Source: an uncultured Methanobrevibacter sp. (GTDB taxonomy: Archaea > Methanobacteriota > Methanobacteria > Methanobacteriales > Methanobacteriaceae). From it: DNA of 7,808 nt. Positions 1 to 5,591 of the stretch are shown piece by piece (position 1 is the stretch's first letter; each line of letters begins with the position of its first letter). The stretch is taken from assembly GCA_902783085.1 (NCBI GenBank), contig CACZPT010000194.1, positions 1-7,808 on the forward strand. Reading direction: 5' to 3'. The notes under the pieces were generated by a model, which was given only the letters and a program-made list of their open reading frames with translations, had not been told where the DNA came from and did no database searches. The position numbers were made by a program, and so were the translations under genes.

Positions 1-1001
1 ACTTCACCACTAACTCTTTGTTGCATATTGTCAATAGCTTGGTCTAAATCTTCTCTTAAAGGTTCTTGCCATAATGCTCTGTATACTAAATCAGCATAAA
101 GTGTAGACATATATTCTGCAAATCTTAATTCATCAGTTGTTAAAACTAATTCTTCTAATGCTTGGTGGGCAGCTAAAATTAATTTAGCTCCAGGAACTTC
201 GTAATTTTCCCTACTTTTAAGGCCAATCATCCTATTTTCAATGGTATCTACTCTTCCAATTCCATTTTCACCAGCAATTTCATTAGCTTTTTCAATTAAA
301 TTGATTAAAGGCATCATTTCTCCGTCAATAGCTACAGGAATACCTTCTTCAAATTCAATTGTTACTTTTTGAGGTTTATCGTTTGCATCTTCCCAGGATT
401 TTGTCCATTCGTAAATATCTTCCGGAGGTTCGTTTTCAGGGTCTTCTAAGTTTCCTCCTTCAATGGATCTTCCCCAAATATTTTCATCAATACTGTAAAT
501 TTTATCGTAATTTAATTTAATTCCTTTTTCTTCAGCATAAGCTTGTTCTTCAGTTCTTGTTAAGTTTAATTCTCTGATTGGTGCAATAATATCTAAATCA
601 GACATTGCAAGTATTACAGCTTCAAATCTGAATTGGTCGTTTCCTTTTCCTGTACAGCCATGTGCGATAGCTGTGGCTCCTTCTTTTTCAGCGACCTCAA
701 TGATTTTTTGAGCTATTAATGGTCTTGCAAGAGCGGTACTTAATGGGTATCCTTCATATTCTGCATTTGATTTAATTCCTCTTGCAATGTATTCATTTGC
801 AAATTCTTCTCTTGCATCGATGGTGTAATGTTTTCCCGGTCCTATTTTAGCAGCCATTTCTTCTGCTTTTTTAATTTCTTCCTCACCTTGTCCTACATCT
901 ACACAAGCAGTAATAACTTCTACATCATATTTTTCTTCTAATAATTTAACACAAACGGATGTATCTAATCCGCCACTGAATGCTAAGACTACTTTGTCCA
1001 T
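1..1001 (-). CDS. argG: Argininosuccinate synthase (3' end cut off by window edge)
   Basis: This enzyme joins citrulline and aspartate, using ATP, to make argininosuccinate, the second-last step of arginine synthesis in the cytoplasm. The reading frame starts at the ATG at 1001-999 and stays open for 333 codons to the window edge. The family is about 395-400 residues, so some 60 C-terminal residues lie outside. The N-terminus has the ATP-pyrophosphatase P-loop SGGLDTSV (residues 9-16). Other family signatures are YPLSTALARPL (85-95) and GCTGKGNDQFRFE (115-127), the citrulline/aspartate-binding region. The start is fixed by a GGTGAT ribosome binding site three bases upstream of the ATG. No argH or other arginine gene is visible on this side. 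The upstream gap (1002-1266) has two candidate promoters and unusual inverted repeats that may control it. I see no broken or missing motifs. Confidence 0.97.
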   Translation of the reverse strand, partial: MDKVVLAFSGGLDTSVCVKLLEEKYDVEVITACVDVGQGEEEIKKAEEMAAKIGPGKHYTIDAREEFANEYIARGIKSNAEYEGYPLSTALARPLIAQKIIEVAEKEGATAIAHGCTGKGNDQFRFEAVILAMSDLDIIAPIRELNLTRTEEQAYAEEKGIKLNYDKIYSIDENIWGRSIEGGNLEDPENEPPEDIYEWTKSWEDANDKPQKVTIEFEEGIPVAIDGEMMPLINLIEKANEIAGENGIGRVDTIENRMIGLKSRENYEVPGAKLILAAHQALEELVLTTDELRFAEYMSTLYADLVYRALWQEPLREDLDQAIDNMQQRVSGE

Positions 1002-1004
1002 ATA

Positions 1005-1010
1005 ATCACC
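1005..1010 (-). promoter_or_regulatory. Ribosome binding site of argG
   Basis: GGTGAT on the minus strand, three bases before the argG ATG. It matches the complement of the archaeal 16S 3' end (AUCACCUCC). The same motif and spacing recur before the gene at 4443, which supports both start choices. Confidence 0.8.
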
Positions 1011-1060
1011 ATAATTATTTTATAAAAATGAATAATCAATATTAATTTTGTTTTTAATAG

Positions 1061-1070
1061 TATATATTAT
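1061..1070 (-). promoter_or_regulatory. Candidate proximal TATA box of argG
   Basis: The minus strand reads ATAATATATA here, about 60-70 bases before the argG start. With the usual archaeal spacing of about 25 bases this would start transcription near 1040 and leave a 5' leader of about 35-40 bases. The match is weaker than the box at 1247-1254, and the whole area is AT-rich, so this is tentative. Confidence 0.35.
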
Positions 1071-1084
1071 TATTCGATATTTTT

Positions 1085-1091
1085 AAAAAAA
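1085..1091 (-). terminator. Seven-T tract after the inverted repeat
   Basis: Read on the minus strand this is TTTTTTT, 15 bases after the 16-bp inverted repeat and 176 bases after the helicase stop codon. Archaeal RNA polymerase commonly stops at runs of five or more U. It could end the helicase transcript, or a short RNA begun at the TATA box at 1247-1254. It could equally be passed through by an argG leader. Confidence 0.4.
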
Positions 1092-1106
1092 GCTTTGACA
1101 GAAGAT

Positions 1107-1180
1107 AACTCTTAATTGAGGAATATAATTGAGGTTGAAAAGTTATATGGGTTTTGTATTCGAATCCTCAATTAAGAGTT
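1107..1180. repeat. Perfect 16-bp inverted repeat in the argG upstream region
   Basis: The arm at 1107-1122 (AACTCTTAATTGAGGA) is the exact reverse complement of 1165-1180, with 42 bases between. As RNA it gives a 16-bp stem. As DNA it carries two inverted copies of an AATTGAGG motif. It crosses a second inverted repeat (1126-1147 with 1207-1228), so the two RNA helices would either exclude each other or form a pseudoknot. Confidence 0.85.
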
Positions 1181-1228
1181 TGAGATTTGAAAATATTGTG
1201 TAAGTCTATAACTTTGTTTTCTCAATTA
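1126..1228. repeat. Imperfect 22-bp inverted repeat, crossing the 16-bp one
   Basis: Positions 1126-1147 are complementary to 1207-1228 in two blocks: eight bases TAATTGAG (1126-1133) with CTCAATTA (1221-1228), and nine bases AAAGTTATA (1139-1147) with TATAACTTT (1207-1215). Five mismatched bases on each side separate the blocks, so 17 of 22 positions pair. The left arm lies inside the loop of the 16-bp repeat and the right arm lies outside it. Confidence 0.75.
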
Positions 1229-1246
1229 GTATATTGGATTTCATAA

Positions 1247-1254
1247 TATATAAA
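1247..1254 (-). promoter_or_regulatory. TATA box (minus strand) between helicase and argG
   Basis: The minus strand reads CTAAAC then TTTATATA, a close match to the archaeal BRE-TATA consensus. It sits just after the helicase stop codon and points toward argG. The predicted start is near 1224. It would drive either a separate RNA or a leader of about 220 bases for argG. Confidence 0.55.
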
Positions 1255-1266
1255 GTTTAGGCATAC

Positions 1267-3186
1267 CTAAATTTTTACATATCCATCTTTAATTTTTGAA
1301 AATTCAATCAAACGTTCATATGTTGGATTGCTTTTTAAAGTATCACCATTACCTATTATAATTAATTTCCTTTTAGCACGAGTTATTGCAACATTTAATC
1401 TTCTTAAATCTTTTAAAAATCCAATTTCCTCATATTTATTACTTCTAACAGTAGAAATGATAATAATCTCTTTTTCACGCCCTTGAAAACCATCAACACT
1501 TTTTACTTCGATATTAGTTTTATTTTGAATTATATTAACTTGATCTGCATAGGGACTAATAATACCAATATCTTTTTCATCAATACCATATTTTAAATAA
1601 TCATTGGCAAATTTAAGTGCAATTCTTGCTTCAACATGATTAATAATCGATTTAGAATCTTTAAGGTGCTTTTCATGATTTTTTTCTAGATTACATGTAT
1701 CAACAAATAATAATGCACCATCATCATCAATATTTGAAATATCTTTTAAATTGATATTGTCCACACTCACATCACTTTCAAGACCATCATTATAAAATTC
1801 TGCATTTGGAAATTCCATAAGTAATGCATTCATACGATATTGAACATTTAATAATTGAGATTTGTGCGGATATTCTTCAATTAATGATTCAAATAATGTA
1901 TCTTGCAAATCTTTTGCTCTATCGCTAATTATGGTTGGAGGCAGTTGTTTGTGGTCTCCTGCAAGAATAAATCTATGGGCTTTTGATATTGGAATTAAAA
2001 CACTTGGAATGGTGGCTTGTGAAGCTTCATCAACAATAGCAACATCAAACTTCGTATTAGCTATTGAATCAAGGGCGGCCGATGAATTTGTCGATAAAAT
2101 AACATCACTAGTTTCTATAATATCTTTAATCATCTTATTTTCTATTCTCTTTATTTCATCATGGTGCTCATCAATTTCTAAATTATAATCAATCCAGCTA
2201 GCCATTGATTTCATTTTATCAGGACTTATTCCACGCCCCCCTTTTCCTTTAGATGCATGATATAAGATATCATTGTCACTAAATCCACGCCTATACTGGG
2301 GGGTTGGTTTTGTAAAATCCTTTCTTTTTTCTATTAAAGCATCAATTTTAGATTGAATTTTATTTATTTTATGATTTAAATCGTGTTTTTCAACTTTATA
2401 TGCTAAACTATAAGTAATATTATCTTTTGATACTCTTTGTGGATGGCCAAGTCGGGTAACTTTTAATTTTTTATTTTCAACTAATCTATCCAGAATATTA
2501 TCGACAGCAGCATTACTTTCTGCTGTTGCAAGTACTTTGTGGTTTTGTCTTGTTTCCTGTGATATTAACTCTACTAATGTTCTTGTTTTACCAGTTCCAA
2601 ATGGACCATGTATTAAAAAGAAATTTTGACATGTTAAACTGTTTTTAACCGCTTGTTTTTGAGATTTATTAAGAGATTTGTCGATATAGTCCATGTAAAT
2701 ATTTTCTTTATTTGCTTTCGGATTTCGCTTATTCAACATGTATTCTAAAGCATTTTTACCTTTCAGGCTTAAATGATTTAAATTATCTTCCATCCTTCTA
2801 AATGTGATATCATTAGTATATAAATCTAATCTAACTTTCTTTTTAAGCGACCATCTTGGCGGTCTTCCGTCAAAAGCGACTTTAATAAATCTGGAACCCT
2901 TTTCAGTAACAGTTCCAGTCAAATCACTTCTCAACGGATTACCTGTACTTACTAAAACCATATCTCCTACACTAATTTCACTATCAATAATATCTGATCT
3001 TCCAAATTGAACAATGTGTAAGCCTAATTCTTTTCCCAAATATTTGCCTTTAACTTTATTAATGGCCCTACCTAATTCCTCTCTTTTTTTTCCCGACATC
3101 CTTTGTATCTCAGATACCATTAATTCAATTTCAGCGTCTCGTTCAAAATTAATTAACTTAATTAATTTTTTAATATACTTTTTCAA
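1267..3186 (-). CDS. SF1 helicase of the UPF1/IGHMBP2-like family
   Basis: A predicted ATP-driven DNA or RNA helicase of superfamily 1B, 639 residues, close to the usual size of the archaeal IGHMBP2-like proteins. Visible motifs in order: Q-motif region (172-180), Walker A GPFGTGKT (194-201), motif Ia TAESNAAVDN (221-230), Walker B VDEAS (385-389), motif III GDHKQLPP (410-417), motif IV QYRM (449-452), motif V VDGFQGRE (564-571) and motif VI RRLNVAITRAKR (595-606). Residues 70-112 look like the small 1B barrel of UPF1-type enzymes, and 255-350 is a charged, partly coiled-coil insertion (1C). The start is TTG. I chose it over ATG codon 23 because the N-terminal ERxAEIxxMxxEIxxxSxxxRExxGRAI pattern looks family-like and begins before residue 23. 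There is no strong Shine-Dalgarno site, only GGAAAG eight bases upstream. The biological substrate is unknown. No defence partner gene is adjacent. Confidence 0.93.
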   Translation of the reverse strand: MKKYIKKLIKLINFERDAEIELMVSEIQRMSGKKREELGRAINKVKGKYLGKELGLHIVQFGRSDIIDSEISVGDMVLVSTGNPLRSDLTGTVTEKGSRFIKVAFDGRPPRWSLKKKVRLDLYTNDITFRRMEDNLNHLSLKGKNALEYMLNKRNPKANKENIYMDYIDKSLNKSQKQAVKNSLTCQNFFLIHGPFGTGKTRTLVELISQETRQNHKVLATAESNAAVDNILDRLVENKKLKVTRLGHPQRVSKDNITYSLAYKVEKHDLNHKINKIQSKIDALIEKRKDFTKPTPQYRRGFSDNDILYHASKGKGGRGISPDKMKSMASWIDYNLEIDEHHDEIKRIENKMIKDIIETSDVILSTNSSAALDSIANTKFDVAIVDEASQATIPSVLIPISKAHRFILAGDHKQLPPTIISDRAKDLQDTLFESLIEEYPHKSQLLNVQYRMNALLMEFPNAEFYNDGLESDVSVDNINLKDISNIDDDGALLFVDTCNLEKNHEKHLKDSKSIINHVEARIALKFANDYLKYGIDEKDIGIISPYADQVNIIQNKTNIEVKSVDGFQGREKEIIIISTVRSNKYEEIGFLKDLRRLNVAITRAKRKLIIIGNGDTLKSNPTYERLIEFSKIKDGYVKI

Positions 3187-3204
3187 TTTAATCTTTCCAT
3201 TAAA

Positions 3205-3214
3205 ATATTAATAT
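3205..3214. promoter_or_regulatory. Palindromic TATA-like element shared by divergent genes
   Basis: ATATTAATAT is a 10-bp palindrome in the middle of the 52-base gap. Its centre is about 29 bases before the deacylase ATG (3239) and about 24 bases before the helicase TTG (3186). That is the expected TATA-to-start distance on both sides, so either transcript could be leaderless or have a very short leader. Neither gene has a good Shine-Dalgarno site, which fits. The AT-richness makes a chance match possible. Confidence 0.4.
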
Positions 3215-3238
3215 AGAAGTTTGTTTTAATTAATAAAT

Positions 3239-3979
3239 ATGGATTTCGATAAAGTGGATGCATTTGATAATTTAGAAATGACCTATATCTCATTTCGTTC
3301 AAGAGGCTATATTTCTAGAAACAAACATATTTTTAATAAAATGGAATTAACGCCATTGAATAAATTTGTTTTGGAAAGTTGTGTTTATGGAGTACCTATT
3401 TTTAAAATTGGAAATTCTGGAGATAATATATTAATTTTATCTGGAGTTCATGGTAATGAACTACCGCCGCAGTTAGCAAGTTTAAATTTATTAAATGATC
3501 TTATAAATAAAAAATTGAATAATACAATTTATCTTATTCCTTTTGCATCACCCAAATCAACTATGAATAATGAACGAACTTTCAATTCTTCTGATTTAAA
3601 TCGCTCAGCACATATTAAAAATTCTTTAAGTAATCTATTTATTCAAGCAATTGACGAGTTAAAAATTAAAATCGTTGGTGATTTCCATTCAACGGCTTAT
3701 AATAGTAATCCAGGTAAAGAATCTGTATTTTCATCACAAAACCCCGCATCTGAAAGTGTTTTAATTGCTAAATATATTGCAGATAATGTGGGTAGTGAAT
3801 TAATCACATATGAATTTGCTGGTTCATCATATAAAGGAGCTATTGAAGATGTATGTAATTTAAAAGGGATTCCTGCAGTTACCTGTGAAGTTTTATGTCC
3901 TTTTGCATCTATTGGGGAAGGTACTGTTGAGAAATCACTTGAACAAATGAAATGCTTCTTGCATTATTCGGGTTTTTGA
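3239..3979 (+). CDS. Succinylglutamate desuccinylase/aspartoacylase-family zinc deacylase, short form
   Basis: A predicted cytoplasmic zinc hydrolase that cleaves an N-acyl amide bond, as AstE and aspartoacylase do (M14-like fold). The natural substrate cannot be read from the sequence. The zinc ligands are visible as GVHGNE (H71 and E74) and H150 in GDFHST (147-152). DLNR (119-122) corresponds to the family's substrate-binding Asn-Arg, and E217 in TCEVL is the likely catalytic glutamate. At 246 residues it is shorter than most members (about 300-350) and seems to lack the C-terminal beta-barrel. All the catalytic parts are present, so it is not an obvious fragment. There is no signal peptide. 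It is divergent from the helicase and stands alone. The ATG has no Shine-Dalgarno site, and a TATA-like element lies at about -29, so a leaderless message is likely. A later start at ATG codon 14 is possible. Confidence 0.82.
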   Translation: MDFDKVDAFDNLEMTYISFRSRGYISRNKHIFNKMELTPLNKFVLESCVYGVPIFKIGNSGDNILILSGVHGNELPPQLASLNLLNDLINKKLNNTIYLIPFASPKSTMNNERTFNSSDLNRSAHIKNSLSNLFIQAIDELKIKIVGDFHSTAYNSNPGKESVFSSQNPASESVLIAKYIADNVGSELITYEFAGSSYKGAIEDVCNLKGIPAVTCEVLCPFASIGEGTVEKSLEQMKCFLHYSGF

Positions 3980-4125
3980 TGAATTGTTGTGAAATGAAAA
4001 AAATTACTTTATTTTAAAATATTGTTTCCATCAATAAAAATTGATTTAATTCTTTAAAATTGCTTTAATTTTAAAATAAATAAGAATAAGAAAGTTTTTA
4101 TATTTAAAAACCAATAATATTAATT
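3980..4125. other. Non-coding, very AT-rich spacer after the deacylase
   Basis: No credible gene. It contains a 13-bp inverted repeat made almost only of A and T (4008-4020 with 4068-4080) that brackets a 6-bp hairpin (4030-4035 with 4040-4045, loop AAAA). These could mark the 3' end of the deacylase message, but low-complexity AT sequence makes such repeats by chance. The end of the stretch holds the TATA box at 4097-4104. Confidence 0.5.
4097..4104 (+). promoter_or_regulatory. TATA box for the RNA candidate at 4126
   Basis: TTTATATT preceded by GAAAG, close to the archaeal BRE-TATA pattern. The predicted start is near 4126, which is exactly the first G of a GGCATC/GATGCC hairpin. No open reading frame follows at a suitable distance, so the promoter seems to serve a non-coding RNA or a leader of more than 300 bases. 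Confidence 0.5.
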
Positions 4126-4366
4126 GGCATCTTTGATGCCACAATTAAAAGAGATTTTATTTCGTATCTATGTAGGTTATTATGTATGCTATATATAGTC
4201 ATTTTTGACTATTTTATCATTGCGGAATATGTTGTATAGCGTAACTGTATGGTTTAAGTAAGAATTTGGTTTAAATTGGTGATTTAGATACTTAACATTA
4301 ATCTCTTTTGATTTGTGTTGGATGGGATATTCAATATCCTATTCAACAATAGTTAATCTTTTTTTT
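4126..4366 (+). ncRNA. Candidate structured non-coding RNA, about 240 bases
   Basis: No reading frame covers this stretch, yet it holds nested complementary segments. These are a 5' hairpin (4126-4131 with 4135-4140, loop TTT), a closing helix of 14 bp with one G-U (4143-4156 with 4300-4313), a 7-bp helix (4164-4170 with 4285-4291), a 9-bp helix with one G-U (4185-4193 with 4235-4243) stacked on a 7-bp hairpin (4195-4201 with 4206-4212, loop TTTT), a 5-bp hairpin (4263-4277), and 3' hairpins at 4325-4339 or 4339-4352. All except the last two, which share one base, fit together in a single fold. A TATA box lies 25 bases upstream and an 8-T tract ends it. I do not recognise it as RNase P RNA, SRP RNA, tRNA or a C/D guide RNA. 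The alternative is a long leader of the gene at 4443. Confidence 0.45.
4359..4366 (+). terminator. Eight-T tract ending the RNA candidate
   Basis: TTTTTTTT follows two small 3' hairpins (4325-4339 and 4339-4352). An uninterrupted U8 run is a typical archaeal termination signal. It lies 77 bases before the start of the membrane hydrolase gene, so that gene would need its own promoter downstream of it. Confidence 0.5.
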
Positions 4367-4431
4367 AATTATGAAATACTTATCATCTGCTACCGCTATT
4401 TACTTATTTAATCTATTTTAATATATTTAAT

Positions 4432-4439
4432 GAGGTGAT
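4432..4439 (+). promoter_or_regulatory. Ribosome binding site deciding a TTG start
   Basis: GAGGTGAT lies three bases before TTG at 4443, the same spacing as GGTGAT before the argG ATG. It is the strongest Shine-Dalgarno site in the window. No ATG occurs at a suitable distance, so TTG is the start. Confidence 0.8.
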
Positions 4440-4442
4440 TTT

Positions 4443-5141
4443 TTGTCTTCTTATAAAGGTCATTCAATATTTGCATTAATTTTAGGGTTGTTATTTTCTT
4501 TTAATCCTCTAATAATTGCTTTAACTATAATTGGTGCAAATATTCCTGATTTTGATCATAAATTTAAAAAAGATCATGTTTATAAGATGATGATATTAGG
4601 ATTATTGGTGTTTATATCACTATATATCCTTAATTTACCTTATTTTTTGGGTTTAATTATTATATTTATTGGTATTACATTTTATTTTTCAGAACACAGA
4701 AGTTTTACACATTCAATTTTCGGAATAATAACATTAACTGCAGCCGTTTCATTAATATTGATTTGGGCATTTGAATTAATTGTTAGTGTATCATTCATTC
4801 CAAATGATTATTTGATGGCTATTTTAATAGCTCTTTTAAGTTTTTTATTTTTAAATAAAAGGGTATTACCTATTTTTATTCCATTATTTTTTGTTTGTGT
4901 TATTTTTTTTCAGGCTTTTGAGATTACATACCTTGAAATTGCTTTTGGTTTATTTTTAGGCTTTTTTTCCCATATTATTTTGGATGCATCTACTCCCGCA
5001 GGAATTAAATTATTCGCACCAATATCTCAAAAGAAGGTTTTTAAGAACTTTTCAATTGCCGCAACATTTATTTTAGTTATTGTAGGAATTTTATATCGTT
5101 CTCCACTTTTGTTTAGTTTATTTGAAACATATGTATTGTAA
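4443..5141 (+). CDS. Membrane-bound metal-dependent hydrolase, DUF457/YdjM family
   Basis: A small integral membrane protein of 232 residues, normal for the family, predicted to carry a metal-dependent hydrolase site. The true reaction is not known for this family. Conserved motifs are GHS near the N-terminus (H7), PDFDH (35-39), HRSFTHS (85-91) and HIILDASTPAG (177-187) followed by P193. The His and Asp residues of these motifs are the likely metal ligands. Hydrophobic segments at about 9-30, 47-80, 93-118, 123-156, 162-180 and 203-221 indicate several membrane spans. The start is TTG, set by a strong GAGGTGAT site. It appears to be transcribed alone, with a structured non-coding stretch upstream and a 7-T tract 63 bases after the stop. 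It shares no obvious role with the molybdate genes downstream. Confidence 0.87.
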   Translation: MSSYKGHSIFALILGLLFSFNPLIIALTIIGANIPDFDHKFKKDHVYKMMILGLLVFISLYILNLPYFLGLIIIFIGITFYFSEHRSFTHSIFGIITLTAAVSLILIWAFELIVSVSFIPNDYLMAILIALLSFLFLNKRVLPIFIPLFFVCVIFFQAFEITYLEIAFGLFLGFFSHIILDASTPAGIKLFAPISQKKVFKNFSIAATFILVIVGILYRSPLLFSLFETYVL

Positions 5142-5286
5142 TGATTCTATTGAATCTGTAAATGAAAAGTTTTACTTGACTGTTAAATTATTATGTGTAT
5201 TCATTTTTTTGCCTATATATTGCAGGATGATAAAAATTGATTATATTGCGATTTATTATTTTTTGCAAATCATCGATATGAAAACA
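5142..5286. other. Non-coding spacer after the membrane hydrolase
   Basis: AT-rich sequence without a credible gene. It holds a short hairpin just after the stop (GATTC 5143-5147 with GAATC 5152-5156), a second 5-bp hairpin (5158-5162 with 5171-5175) and the T-tract at 5204-5210. A frame open across most of it is very rich in I, Y and F, has no ribosome binding site and overlaps the preceding gene, so I do not call it. Confidence 0.5.
5204..5210 (+). terminator. Seven-T tract after the membrane hydrolase gene
   Basis: TTTTTTT, 63 bases after the stop codon of the gene at 4443-5141. It is a plausible archaeal U-tract terminator for that transcript. Confidence 0.4.
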
Positions 5287-5294
5287 TTTATATA
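5287..5294 (+). promoter_or_regulatory. TATA box upstream of the modA leader region
   Basis: TTTATATA preceded by GAAAACA, one of the best BRE-TATA matches in the window. The predicted start is near 5317, about 275 bases before modA. It may drive a long modA leader or a separate RNA ending at the T-tract at 5518-5524. Confidence 0.5.
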
Positions 5295-5339
5295 TCAAAT
5301 ATTATTATATATTAAAATTGATATTAGATATAAAGTTAG

Positions 5340-5357
5340 ATTAATATAAATATTAAT
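5340..5357. repeat. Inverted repeat ATTAATAT-AA-ATATTAAT
   Basis: Two 8-bp arms with a 2-base spacer, located just after the predicted start of the modA leader. It uses the same half-sites as the palindrome at 5533-5551 but in the opposite order. It could be an operator, or a chance result of AT-rich sequence. Confidence 0.4.
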
Positions 5358-5495
5358 TACAAAAGGAGAGAATATTATAAATTGAATAAAATTTATTTAT
5401 TTTATTGATTATTATAATTTAATTGTCAACAGTTTTATTAGCAATGTAAATACAGATTAATATTGATGACATTAATAAATGATTCTTTGGTGTGC

Positions 5496-5524
5496 AAAAG
5501 ACTTGTTTTCAATAGTCTTTTTTT
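5496..5524 (+). terminator. Hairpin plus T-tract upstream of modA
   Basis: AAAAGACT (5496-5503) pairs with AGTCTTTT (5514-5521) around a 10-base loop, and the right arm runs into seven T (5518-5524). This looks like an intrinsic terminator. It lies 67 bases before the modA ATG, so it would either end an upstream RNA or act as an attenuator in a long modA leader. Confidence 0.5.
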
Positions 5525-5528
5525 AATA

Positions 5529-5538
5529 TTTTATATTA
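5529..5538 (+). promoter_or_regulatory. Candidate proximal TATA box of modA
   Basis: TTTTATATTA lies about 54-63 bases before the modA ATG. With usual spacing it gives a start near 5560 and a leader of about 30 bases containing the GAGGG ribosome binding site. It overlaps the palindrome at 5533-5551. Confidence 0.45.
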
Positions 5539-5551
5539 ATTGGATTAATAT
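5533..5551. promoter_or_regulatory. Palindrome at the modA promoter, possible operator
   Basis: ATATTAAT (5533-5540), spacer TGG, ATTAATAT (5544-5551): a perfect 8-bp-arm inverted repeat overlapping the proximal TATA box and the bases just after it. That is where an archaeal repressor would block transcription. A molybdate-responsive regulator is a natural guess, but the sequence is not the bacterial ModE consensus. Confidence 0.4.
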
Positions 5552-5591
5552 CTGATAGAATTATTCACATTAACTCAAAGAGGGAATAATA

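Larger units (their letters stand above)
1085..1224 (-). ncRNA. Candidate short structured RNA or argG leader
   Basis: A consensus-like TATA box at 1247-1254 (minus) predicts a start near 1224. A seven-T tract lies at 1085-1091. The roughly 140 bases between hold the 16-bp stem and most of the crossing 22-position repeat (the outermost bases, 1225-1228, fall at or just before the predicted start). It may be an independent RNA, the 3' untranslated region of the helicase message, or the 5' part of a long argG leader that can switch between two folds. The sequence does not decide between these. The ends are predictions from promoter spacing and the T-tract only. Confidence 0.35.
5317..5524 (+). 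other. Possible modA leader or short RNA ending at a hairpin and T-tract
   Basis: About 200 bases between a strong TATA box and a terminator-like hairpin. It contains an AT-only imperfect hairpin (5374-5380 with 5412-5418, and 5385-5392 with 5399-5406), a GGAGAG (5365-5370) with no real gene after it, and copies of GATTAATAT at 5339 and 5455. It could be an attenuated leader for modA or a separate RNA. Low complexity makes the folding evidence weaker than for the 4126-4366 candidate. Confidence 0.25.

Noticed and set aside
1862..2188. Plus-strand open frame opposite the helicase; similar ones at 2804-3010 and 3014-3211
   Set aside because: They are antisense to a well-supported helicase reading frame, with no ribosome binding site and no family motif.
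4008..4080. 13-bp inverted repeat TTTATTTTAAAAT downstream of the deacylase
   Set aside because: It consists only of A and T and contains a self-palindromic core, so it is expected by chance in such sequence. I keep it only as a note in the spacer entry.
5122..5349. Open frame of 75 codons on the plus strand after the membrane hydrolase
   Set aside because: It begins with TTG inside the preceding gene, has no ribosome binding site, is dominated by I, Y and F as expected of translated AT-rich spacer, and has no recognisable motif.
5382..5408. Eight-codon frame after GGAGAG (5365-5370), a possible leader peptide
   Set aside because: The spacing from the ribosome binding site is 11 bases, the start would be TTG and the peptide has no regulatory residues such as repeated codons. 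It is most likely chance.
5463..5556. TGATGA (5464-5469) and CTGA (5552-5555) as C and D boxes of a guide RNA
   Set aside because: The boxes are too far apart for an archaeal C/D guide RNA, there is no convincing D'/C' pair, and no terminal stem encloses them.
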